Positions 1-5,628 of a stretch of 5,664 nucleotides of DNA are shown here, piece after piece. The stretch comes from an uncultured Eubacteriales bacterium. GTDB taxonomy: Bacteria; Bacillota; Clostridia; Oscillospirales; Oscillospiraceae. Positions within the stretch are counted from its first letter, which is position 1. Each line of letters starts with the position of its first letter. Position numbers and translations under genes: made by a program. The DNA is taken from the NCBI GenBank assembly GCA_902496595.1, contig CABVBV010000135.1, positions 1-5,664 on the forward strand, in the 5' to 3' direction. The notes under the pieces were generated by a model. The model ran no database searches, had not been told where the DNA came from, and was given only the letters and a program-made list of their open reading frames with translations.

Positions 1-114
1 GACTGCAAGGGCGTCTGTCCCGAGTGCGGCAAAAACCTCAACGAAGGCCCGTGCTCCTGCCGCAAAAAACCGGATCCAAGATTAGCTGTGCTTGAGCAGC
101 TTTTGGATAAATAA
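1..114 (+). CDS. YceD/DUF177 family protein, C-terminal fragment (start lies outside the window)
   Basis: The first 37 codons of the window read in frame 1 to a TAA stop. They give a Cys-rich tail with two CxxC/CxC pairs (CPECG and CSC), then the ending DPRLAVLEQLLDK. This is the characteristic C-terminus of the DUF177/YceD family, whose members end with a CxxxCxxCG...CxC motif and a DPRLxxLxxLL helix. The family is found directly upstream of rpmF in many bacteria and plant plastids, and plant and bacterial members have been tied to 23S rRNA accumulation, so a role in large-subunit assembly is likely. The four cysteines may bind a metal, which is inference. The rest of the protein, including the start, is off the left edge. 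Its position in front of rpmF matches the usual pairing. Confidence 0.85.
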   Translation, partial: DCKGVCPECGKNLNEGPCSCRKKPDPRLAVLEQLLDK

Positions 115-116
115 AG

Positions 117-156
117 GAACCTGTTAGCAGGTTCTGATGAGCCTGCTAACAGGTTC
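117..156. repeat. Nested inverted repeat between yceD and rpmF (long hairpin or tandem operator)
   Basis: Bases 117-131 are perfectly complementary to 142-156, and pairing extends inward through T132-G141 (wobble), T133-A140 and C134-G139, giving an 18-bp stem with the 4-nt loop 135-138. Each half (117-134 and 139-156) is itself a pseudo-palindrome of the form GARCCTG-N4-CAGGTTC, so the same DNA can be read as two inverted 18-bp sites whose starts are 22 bp apart, about two helical turns. No T-run follows, so it is not a standard intrinsic terminator. It could be an mRNA processing or stability element for yceD-rpmF, a bistable RNA, a repressor operator, or a dispersed repeat. The sequence alone does not decide between these. 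Confidence 0.8.
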
Positions 157-199
157 AAACATCACAAATAACAGAGCTGCTCGCAAACAGCCGTCTGTG

Positions 200-206
200 G
201 GAGGTG
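200..206 (+). promoter_or_regulatory. Ribosome binding site of rpmF
   Basis: GGAGGTG lies 6 nt before the ATG at 213. It is a near-perfect anti-16S match and fixes the rpmF start, as expected for a highly translated ribosomal protein gene. Confidence 0.85.
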
Positions 207-212
207 TAATTC

Positions 213-401
213 ATGGCAGTCCCGAAGAGTAAAGTATCCCGCCAGCGCCGCGACAAGAGGCGTTCTTCCGTCTGGAAGCTGGAGGCGCCCGCAATAGTGA
301 AGTGCCCGAACTGCGGCGCTTACCATCTGCCGCACCGCGCCTGCAAGGCCTGCGGCCAGTACAACGGCCGCGTGGTCTTCGAGGTCGAGGAGAGCAAGTA
401 A
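213..401 (+). CDS. rpmF: 50S ribosomal protein L32 (bL32), zinc-ribbon type
   Basis: The gene encodes a 62-residue bL32, a small structural protein of the large ribosomal subunit near the peptidyl transferase exit region. The N-terminus MAVPKSKVSRQRRDKRR is the classic basic L32 start that binds 23S rRNA. The C-terminal half carries a zinc ribbon with CPNC (C31, C34) and CKAC (C44, C47), so this is the zinc-binding (C+) form rather than the cysteine-free paralogue that some Firmicutes induce under zinc starvation. The length is normal. The start is fixed by the GGAGGTG at 200-206. It sits 98 nt after the YceD stop, with a palindrome in the gap, and is followed by a hairpin with a short T-run. 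In many Firmicutes rpmF is followed by plsX and other fatty acid genes; here it is followed by a DUF512 gene instead. Confidence 0.97.
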   Translation: MAVPKSKVSRQRRDKRRSSVWKLEAPAIVKCPNCGAYHLPHRACKACGQYNGRVVFEVEESK

Positions 402-411
402 CATCACGCTG

Positions 412-446
412 AGAAGGGAAGGCAATTAAAAGCCTCCCCTTCTTTT
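412..446 (+). terminator. Probable intrinsic terminator after rpmF
   Basis: AGAAGGGAAGGC at 412-423 pairs with GCCTCCCCTTCT at 432-443, a 12-bp stem with one A-C mismatch, closing an 8-nt A/T loop. The run TCTTTT at 441-446 gives only four consecutive T residues (443-446), so termination may be partial. The hairpin starts 10 nt after the rpmF stop and ends 17 nt before the next start codon, so it could also act as an attenuator that lets some transcripts into the downstream genes. Confidence 0.7.
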
Positions 447-451
447 GCTAT

Positions 452-458
452 AGGGTGA
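452..458 (+). promoter_or_regulatory. Ribosome binding site that selects the ATG at 464
   Basis: AGGGTGA ends 5 nt before the ATG at 464. The upstream in-frame GTG at 455 falls inside this site and has no ribosome binding site of its own, so 464 is the better start for the DUF512 protein. Confidence 0.7.
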
Positions 459-463
459 CGTAT

Positions 464-1813
464 ATGCTTAACACTATTACAAATATAGATAAGGCCAGCC
501 CGGCGCTTGGGAAGGTGTCCGTCGGGGACAAGCTCCTATCAATAAACGGCCACGGGGTCGAGGACGTGCTCGACTACCGGTACTGGTCATACGAGCCGAG
601 GCTCACGCTGACGCTGCGCTCCGGCGCGACGGGAAAGGAATACGAGGTCAAGATAAGGAAGGGCGAGGGCGAGGATCTGGGCCTCGATTTCGAGGAATAC
701 CTCATGGACAAGCCCTGGGGCTGCTCGAACCGCTGCCTGTTCTGCTTCATCGACCAGCTTCCAAAGGGTCTGCGCCGCACGCTCTACTTCAAGGACGACG
801 ACGCGAGGCTTTCCTTCCTCACGGGCAGCTATATCACGCTCACGAACCTCTCAGAGCGGGAGCTGGAGCGCATCTGCGCGCTCAAGATAAGCCCCATAAA
901 CGTCTCCGTCCACGCCACGGATCCCGAGCTGCGGGCAAAGCTCATGGGGAACCCGAAGGCCGCGGACATCATGGGCCCGCTCCGGCGGCTCACCTCGGCG
1001 GGCATAACCGTGGACTGCCAAATCGTCTGCTGCCCGGGCTATAACGATAGGGAGCAGCTCTCCCGCTCCATGCGCGAGCTTGCGGAGCTGTACCCGGGCG
1101 TGAACAGCGTGTCAATCGTGCCCGTCGGCCTCACAAAGCACCGGGAGAAGCTCGCAAAGCTCACGCCCTTCGACAGGGACAGCGCTGCGGAGACGATAGA
1201 CCGGGTGGAAAAATACGCGGGCGAGTGCCTCGAAAAGCACGGCAGCCGCATCTTCTGGTGCTCGGACGAGCTCTACCTGAAAGCCGGGCGCGAGGTGCCG
1301 GAGGACGAGTACTACGAGGAGTACAGCCAGCTGGAAAACGGCGTGGGCCTCATGCGCCTTTTGGAGACGGAGTTTCTCGCGGCGCTGGACTTCACGGAGC
1401 CGGACGAGGGCACGGGTTCGGAGTTCACCATCGCCACGGGCGTCGCGGCGGCGCCGCTTTTGGAAAAACTTTTACACACTGGACATAAAAAATGTGTTAA
1501 GATAAAAGGACGGGTAGCGCCCATCGTGAACGACTTCTTCGGGCACACGATAGACGTGGCGGGGCTGGTCACGGGCGGCGACCTCATCCGGCAGCTGAAG
1601 GGCAGGAAGCTGGGCGAGCGGGTGCTCATACCGCACACCATGCTGCGCCACGGCGAGGGCGTCTTCCTCGACGACGTGACGCTCGAGCAGGCGTCGGCGG
1701 AGCTGGGCGTGCCGGTCATACCCGTCGGCGGCTCGGGAGACGAGCTGCTGGCCGCGATGCTGGGACAGGAAATTCAGAAAGGGGGCCTTGCTGGATGGCA
1801 AGACCGCTTGTAG
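464..1813 (+). CDS. PDZ - radical SAM - DUF512 protein of unknown function
   Basis: This 449-residue protein belongs to the DUF512 family (COG1625-like putative Fe-S oxidoreductases), which has no established reaction. Domains in order: a PDZ-like N-terminus at about 3-65 (GDKLLSINGHGVEDVLDYRY); a radical SAM core with the 4Fe-4S/SAM motif CSNRCLFC (C87, C91, C94; CxxxCxxC); the family blocks VGLTKHREKLAKL (221-233), SDELYLKAGREVP (267-279) and YYEEYSQLENGVG (283-295); and the DUF512 C-terminal region to about residue 440. Additional cysteines occur near 184-190 (CQIVCC). A longer version could begin at the GTG at 455 but that codon lies in the ribosome binding site. The 3' end overlaps der by 19 nt. 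DUF512 genes are commonly next to der and plsY in Firmicutes, so the setting is typical, while the substrate remains unknown. A patch at 1461-1510 is only 28% G+C inside this very GC-rich gene. Confidence 0.9.
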   Translation: MLNTITNIDKASPALGKVSVGDKLLSINGHGVEDVLDYRYWSYEPRLTLTLRSGATGKEYEVKIRKGEGEDLGLDFEEYLMDKPWGCSNRCLFCFIDQLPKGLRRTLYFKDDDARLSFLTGSYITLTNLSERELERICALKISPINVSVHATDPELRAKLMGNPKAADIMGPLRRLTSAGITVDCQIVCCPGYNDREQLSRSMRELAELYPGVNSVSIVPVGLTKHREKLAKLTPFDRDSAAETIDRVEKYAGECLEKHGSRIFWCSDELYLKAGREVPEDEYYEEYSQLENGVGLMRLLETEFLAALDFTEPDEGTGSEFTIATGVAAAPLLEKLLHTGHKKCVKIKGRVAPIVNDFFGHTIDVAGLVTGGDLIRQLKGRKLGERVLIPHTMLRHGEGVFLDDVTLEQASAELGVPVIPVGGSGDELLAAMLGQEIQKGGLAGWQDRL

Positions 1814-3120
1814 CAATAGTGGGCAGGCCGAACGTCGGCAAGTCCATGCTGTTCAACCGACTTGCGGGGCGCAGGCTGTCCATAGTCGAGGACACGCCGG
1901 GCGTAACCCGCGACAGGCTCTACTCGGAGTGCGAGTGGAACGGGCGGAAATTCGATATCGTCGACACCGGAGGCATTGAGCCCTCGGCGGACAGCGAGAT
2001 ACTCCTGTTCATGCGCGAGCAGGCGCAGATAGCCATAGACTCTGCGGACGTCATCGTGTTCGTGACGGAGATCGCCACGGGCGTCACGGCGGCGGACAGG
2101 GACGTGGCGAATATGCTGCTGCGCTCGAAGAAACCCGTCGTGCTCTGCGTGAACAAGATGGACTCCACCGGCCTGCCCGACCCGGGCATCTACGAGTTCT
2201 ACTCGCTGGGCCTCGGCGACCCCATCGCGCTCTCGGCGGTGCACGGCCACGGCACGGGCGACCTGCTGGACGCCTGCGTCGAGCACTTCCCGCCAGAGGA
2301 CGCGGAGGGGGAGGAGGACGACCGCATCAAGGTCGCCGTCATAGGCAAGCCGAACGTGGGCAAGAGTTCGCTCATAAACCTCATACTCGGCGAAAAGCGC
2401 GTCATAGTCTCGGACGTCGCAGGCACGACGCGGGACGCCGTGGACACGCCCTTTGAGAATGAATACGGCAAATACGTCTTCATCGACACGGCGGGCATAC
2501 GCCGCAAGTCGAAGGTGGACGACAGGATAGAGAAATTTTCGGTCATGCGTGCGCAGCTCGCCATAGAGCGGGCCGACGTATGTATAATCATGCTCGACGC
2601 CAGGGACGGCGTGACGGAGCAGGACACGAAGATAGCGGGGCTCGCACATGAGGCCGGCAAAGCCAGCATCATCGTCGTGAACAAGTGGGATCTCGTCGAG
2701 AAGGACGGCAAGACCATGGACAAGCTCAGGAAGGACGTCTACCGCGACCTCGCCTTCATGAGCTACGCGCCTGTGCTCTTCATCTCGGCCTTGACGGGTC
2801 AGAGAGCAGAGCGTATATTCGAGCTTGTGAATTACGTGAACGAGCAGAGCTCCATGAGGATAACCACGGGTATGCTCAACAACGTCCTCGCCGACGCGCA
2901 GGCGCGGCAGCAGCCGCCCACCGACAAGGGCCGCAGGCTCAAGATCTACTACATGACCCAGACCGGCGTCAGGCCGCCGAACTTTGTCATCTTCTGCAAC
3001 AGCAAGGAGCTTTTCCACTTCTCCTATCAGAGATATATCGAGAACCAGATAAGAGCCGTCTTCGGGCTCGAGGGCACGCCCATCCGCATCGTTATCCGTC
3101 AGAAAGGGGATAAGGAATGA
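1795..3120 (+). CDS. der: Ribosome-associated GTPase Der (EngA), double GTPase
   Basis: Der is an essential GTPase with two tandem G domains and a KH-like RNA-binding tail, and it acts in late 50S subunit assembly. The 441-residue product has the family's normal length. G domain 1: GRPNVGKS at 10-17, T38 in GVTRD, DTGG 57-60, NKMD 120-123. An acidic linker (EDAEGEEDD) follows at about 168-176. G domain 2: GKPNVGKS 184-191, TTRD 211-214, DTAG 231-234, NKWD 296-299, SAL 331-333. The KH-like domain covers roughly 355-441 (GRRLKIYYMTQTG, then PPNFVIFCN). The ATG at 1795 is preceded by AAAGGGGG at about 1778-1785 and starts 19 nt inside the DUF512 gene; the 3' end overlaps plsY by 4 nt, pointing to translational coupling. 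The residue after GKS in the first P-loop is M18, where T is common; the second P-loop has S192. Confidence 0.97.
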   Translation: MARPLVAIVGRPNVGKSMLFNRLAGRRLSIVEDTPGVTRDRLYSECEWNGRKFDIVDTGGIEPSADSEILLFMREQAQIAIDSADVIVFVTEIATGVTAADRDVANMLLRSKKPVVLCVNKMDSTGLPDPGIYEFYSLGLGDPIALSAVHGHGTGDLLDACVEHFPPEDAEGEEDDRIKVAVIGKPNVGKSSLINLILGEKRVIVSDVAGTTRDAVDTPFENEYGKYVFIDTAGIRRKSKVDDRIEKFSVMRAQLAIERADVCIIMLDARDGVTEQDTKIAGLAHEAGKASIIVVNKWDLVEKDGKTMDKLRKDVYRDLAFMSYAPVLFISALTGQRAERIFELVNYVNEQSSMRITTGMLNNVLADAQARQQPPTDKGRRLKIYYMTQTGVRPPNFVIFCNSKELFHFSYQRYIENQIRAVFGLEGTPIRIVIRQKGDKE

Positions 3121-3788
3121 TAATCACCGCCTTGCTTTTGGCCATCGCGGTAATAGCCTACCTCTGCGGCAGCGTGAACGGCGCCATAATCGTGTCAAGA
3201 TACCTGTTTAAAAGCGACGTGCGCGAGCTGGGCAGCGGAAATGCCGGACTCACGAACTTTTACAGGAACTACGGCGCCAAGGGCATAGCCGGGGTGCTGG
3301 CCATCGACATCGTGAAGGGCCTCGTCGGCGCCTTCGTCGGCGGACTGCTGCTCGGCCTCGCCACGAGCGACCCGCTGCTCAAGCCGGAGTACGTCGACAT
3401 CGGCCGGATATTCGCCACCTTCTGCCTCGTCATGGGGCACGTGTTCCCGATCTTCTACGGGCTGCGCGGCGGCAAGGGTATCCTGGTCGGCGTGTCGGCC
3501 GTGTTCGTCGTGGACTCGGACGCGGCGCTTATAGCGCTCGTCGTCTTCGCCCTCATCGTGGCGCTGACCAGATACGTCTCGCTCGGCTCCGTGCTGGGCG
3601 CGGCCAGCGTGCCGATAACGATGCTGGCAAACGGCTTTTCAAGCCTCTGCCTCATCCTCGCCCTGCTGACGCTGCTCGTCATCGTCATGAAGCATATGGG
3701 CAATATCTCAAGAATAATCAAAAAACGCGAGCCGCGCTTCGTTTTCAAGCGCGACCTGAGCCACAAGCTCGATGAAGAAAAGTTTTGA
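3117..3788 (+). CDS. plsY: Acyl-phosphate:glycerol-3-phosphate acyltransferase PlsY
   Basis: PlsY is an integral membrane enzyme that transfers an acyl chain from acyl-phosphate (made by PlsX) to glycerol-3-phosphate, giving lysophosphatidic acid, the first committed step of phospholipid synthesis in most Gram-positive bacteria. The 223-residue protein shows the family motifs: a TM1 segment (about 3-25) ending in GSVNGAIIVSR; ELGSGNAGLTN (37-47), equivalent to the usual GSGNPGATN; DIVKG (64-68); GHVFPIFYGLRGGKG (107-121); and HMGNISRIIKKREPRF (193-208), equivalent to the third conserved loop with its EP pair (E205, P206). Hydrophobic stretches at about 56-82, 97-115, 122-152 and 158-192 fit the multi-pass fold. 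The A43 and L45 replacements in the first motif are departures from the textbook form. The start overlaps the der stop as ATGA, with AAAGGGGA at 3103-3110 upstream. plsX is not in the window. Confidence 0.95.
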   Translation: MIITALLLAIAVIAYLCGSVNGAIIVSRYLFKSDVRELGSGNAGLTNFYRNYGAKGIAGVLAIDIVKGLVGAFVGGLLLGLATSDPLLKPEYVDIGRIFATFCLVMGHVFPIFYGLRGGKGILVGVSAVFVVDSDAALIALVVFALIVALTRYVSLGSVLGAASVPITMLANGFSSLCLILALLTLLVIVMKHMGNISRIIKKREPRFVFKRDLSHKLDEEKF

Positions 3789-3803
3789 AAGGAGCTGATA
3801 CAA

Positions 3804-4526
3804 ATGCTTGAACTCAAAAACGTCTCATACAGCGCCGGAGAAGAAGAAGGCGCCGTAAAGGATATATTGACCGACGTCAGCCTCAAGGTCTCCGAGCGCT
3901 TCGTCGCAATAACCGGCCCGAACGGCGGCGGCAAATCGACGCTCGCCAAGCTAGTCGCGGGCATCATAAAGCCCACCTCGGGCCGCATCTACTTCGAAGG
4001 TGAGGATGTCACAGACCTGGGCGTCACCGAGAGAGCAAAATTGGGCATAAGCTATGCCTTCCAGCAGCCCGTGAGATTCAAGGGCATCCGGGTCTTCGAC
4101 CTCTTGCAGCTGGCCTCGGGCCGGAAACTCACCGTCGGCGAGGCCTGCGAATACCTCAGCCGCGTGGGCATGTGCGCCAGGGATTATGTAAACCGCGAAG
4201 TCAACGCCAGCCTGTCCGGCGGCGAGCTGAAGCGGATAGAGATAGCGACGATACTGGCGCGAGGCACGAAGCTCTCGCTGTTCGACGAGCCGGAGGCGGG
4301 CATAGACCTGTGGAGCTTCACGAATCTCATTGCTGTGTTCGAGAAGATGTATGAGCAGATAAACGGCAGCATCCTGATAATCTCGCATCAGGAGCGGATA
4401 TTGGAGATAGCGGACAAGATAGTGGTCATAGCGGGCGGACGCATCACTGAACAGGGAACCAAGGAAGAGGTCATGCCCAAACTGATGTGCGATAACGGCT
4501 CCTGCGGGCGCCTTGCCGCTGTGTAA
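3804..4526 (+). CDS. sufC: SufC-like ABC ATPase of a minimal Fe-S cluster assembly pair
   Basis: This 240-residue soluble ABC ATPase resembles SufC, the ATPase that drives conformational change in the SufB scaffold during Fe-S cluster assembly. Motifs: Walker A GPNGGGKST 38-46 (K44), Q-loop at Q87/Q88, signature LSGGELKRIEIA starting at 137, Walker B LSLFDE 157-162 with catalytic E162, EAGID D-loop region, and switch histidine H195. No transmembrane segments are visible, as expected for SufC. It ends with an unusual CDNGSC (C229, C234), not part of the classic SufC tail as I know it. It starts 15 nt after plsY with AAAGGAG at 3788-3794 and is followed 12 nt later by the SufB/D-like gene. No sufS, sufU or sufE is present. 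The pair fits the SufC-SufB-only arrangement described in archaea and anaerobic bacteria as SMS (smsC/smsB). A generic ABC ATPase is a less likely alternative given its partner. Confidence 0.9.
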   Translation: MLELKNVSYSAGEEEGAVKDILTDVSLKVSERFVAITGPNGGGKSTLAKLVAGIIKPTSGRIYFEGEDVTDLGVTERAKLGISYAFQQPVRFKGIRVFDLLQLASGRKLTVGEACEYLSRVGMCARDYVNREVNASLSGGELKRIEIATILARGTKLSLFDEPEAGIDLWSFTNLIAVFEKMYEQINGSILIISHQERILEIADKIVVIAGGRITEQGTKEEVMPKLMCDNGSCGRLAAV

Positions 4527-4538
4527 GGGGGTTTTGGT

Positions 4539-5462
4539 ATGGCGTTGGATAAGATACAGCAGACGCTGCTGGCCGAGATAGCGGGCCTGCATGGGGTGCC
4601 CGAAGGGGCATATAATATACGCTCTGATGGTGAACTCGCGGGCAGGGCGACCACGGCGAATATTGATATAGTCACAAAGAAGGATAAGCCCGGCATAGAC
4701 ATATTTATTAAACCCGGAACGAAAAATGAGAGTATGCATATACCGGTCATCATAGAGAAGAGCGGGCTGAAGGATCTGGTGTATAATGACTTCCACATCG
4801 GCGAAGACAGCGACGTGACGATAGTTGCGGGCTGCGGGATCAATAACTGCGGCAGCCAGGACAGTCAGCACGACGGCGTCCATACATTTTACGTAGGCAA
4901 AAATGCGAAGGTAAAATATATCGAAAAGCACTATGCCGACGGAGACGGAACCGGAGAGCGGATAATGAACCCGACGACGGTGATCGAGCTCGATGAGGGC
5001 GCATATATGGAGATGGACACGACCCAGATAAAGGGCGTGGACTCGACGAAGCGCGATACTAAGGCGAAGGTAGCTGCGGGTGCGACGCTCATAGTTCGGG
5101 AGAAGCTGATGACCCACGGCAAGCAGCTGTCCGACAGTGAGTTCACAATAGATTTGGACGGAGACGACAGTTCGGCGAATGTAATAAGTCGCGGCGTAGC
5201 GAGGGACAGTTCGCGTCAGGTGCTGGTGCTGCGGATAAACGGCAACGCGAGATGCTATGGACATAGTGAATGCGATAATATTGTCATGGATAACAGCTAT
5301 GTGCAGGCGATACCGGAGATAACGGCGAACAGCGTTGAGGCGAGCCTGGTACACGAGGCGGCGATAGGCAAGATAGCCGGTGAGCAGCTGACGAAGCTGA
5401 TGACGCTGGGCCTGACCGAGAAAGAGGCCGAAGAACAAATTGTCGCCGGATTTTTAAAATAA
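4539..5462 (+). CDS. sufB: Short SufB/SufD-family scaffold protein (SmsB-like)
   Basis: The 307-residue product is a SufB/SufD core-domain protein, much shorter than classical SufB (about 470-500 residues). It shows the repetitive beta-helix character of the family (for example 69-130 and 145-240) and the diagnostic C-terminal block: ECDN at 244-247, P259, VHEAAIGKI at 271-279, then GLTEKEAEEQIVAGFLK, which closely follows the SufB ending. Only four cysteines occur: C99 and C104 in GCGINNCG, and C239 and C245 around GHSEC. With the SufC-like ATPase it should form a cytosolic B2C2-type complex that builds Fe-S clusters. The ATG follows AAGGGGG (4525-4531) by 7 nt. No terminator is seen between its stop and the tRNA promoter starting at 5466. 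Whether it is best named sufB, sufD or smsB depends on phylogeny; the lone-scaffold arrangement favours the SmsB type. Confidence 0.88.
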   Translation: MALDKIQQTLLAEIAGLHGVPEGAYNIRSDGELAGRATTANIDIVTKKDKPGIDIFIKPGTKNESMHIPVIIEKSGLKDLVYNDFHIGEDSDVTIVAGCGINNCGSQDSQHDGVHTFYVGKNAKVKYIEKHYADGDGTGERIMNPTTVIELDEGAYMEMDTTQIKGVDSTKRDTKAKVAAGATLIVREKLMTHGKQLSDSEFTIDLDGDDSSANVISRGVARDSSRQVLVLRINGNARCYGHSECDNIVMDNSYVQAIPEITANSVEASLVHEAAIGKIAGEQLTKLMTLGLTEKEAEEQIVAGFLK

Positions 5463-5465
5463 GCC

Positions 5466-5494
5466 TTGACATTCCCGCCCGATTCTGCTAATAT
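5466..5494 (+). promoter_or_regulatory. Consensus sigma-A promoter of the tRNA gene
   Basis: A perfect -35 box TTGACA (5466-5471), a 17-nt spacer and TAATAT (5489-5494, one mismatch to TATAAT) form a near-ideal housekeeping promoter. Transcription should begin at about 5501, leaving a leader of roughly 10 nt before the mature tRNA. The -35 box starts 3 nt after the upstream stop codon. Confidence 0.9.
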
Positions 5495-5510
5495 ACCTCT
5501 TGCACCGCAT

Positions 5511-5586
<76 letters not shown>

Positions 5587-5628
5587 GAAAAAGTCCTGAA
5601 ATCGTGAGATTTCAGGACTTTTTCTTTA
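5587..5628 (+). terminator. Strong intrinsic terminator after tRNA-Ala, bidirectional
   Basis: Bases 5587-5603 pair perfectly with 5608-5624 (17 bp) around the GNRA-type tetraloop GTGA, followed by a T-rich tail (TTTTTCTTTA). Because the stem base is A5/T5, the opposite strand also reads as stem plus T-run, so it can stop transcription from the right as well. It starts immediately after the encoded CCA. Confidence 0.95.

Noticed and set aside
117..156. Reading the palindrome before rpmF as an intrinsic terminator or a FapR operator
   Set aside because: No T-run follows on either strand. The TTAG and CTAA elements are 18 nt apart, much wider than in FapR sites as I know them, so neither label is supported.
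426..454. Possible promoter TTAAAA-17-TATAGG just before the DUF512 gene
   Set aside because: Each box matches only 4 of 6 consensus bases, it overlaps the terminator stem, and it would start transcription within a few bases of the ATG. Too weak to call.
455..463. GTG at 455 as the start of the DUF512 protein
   Set aside because: The GTG lies inside the AGGGTGA ribosome binding site that serves the ATG at 464, and has no suitable site upstream of itself.
1225..1488. Plus-strand 87-codon frame inside the DUF512 gene
   Set aside because: It is a +1-type shadow of the DUF512 frame with G/R-rich low-information sequence; the parent frame is continuous with conserved motifs, so there is no frameshift.
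1774..3018. Long minus-strand open frame (414 codons) opposite der
   Set aside because: It mirrors the der codons, shows no family motif and has the repetitive V/H/R/D-rich composition of an antisense shadow.
3951..5438. Long minus-strand open frame (495 codons) opposite the sufC and sufB genes
   Set aside because: It is antisense to two clearly recognisable genes, spans their junction, has no recognisable domain and has the biased composition (rich in R, Y, L, H) of a shadow frame in GC-rich DNA.
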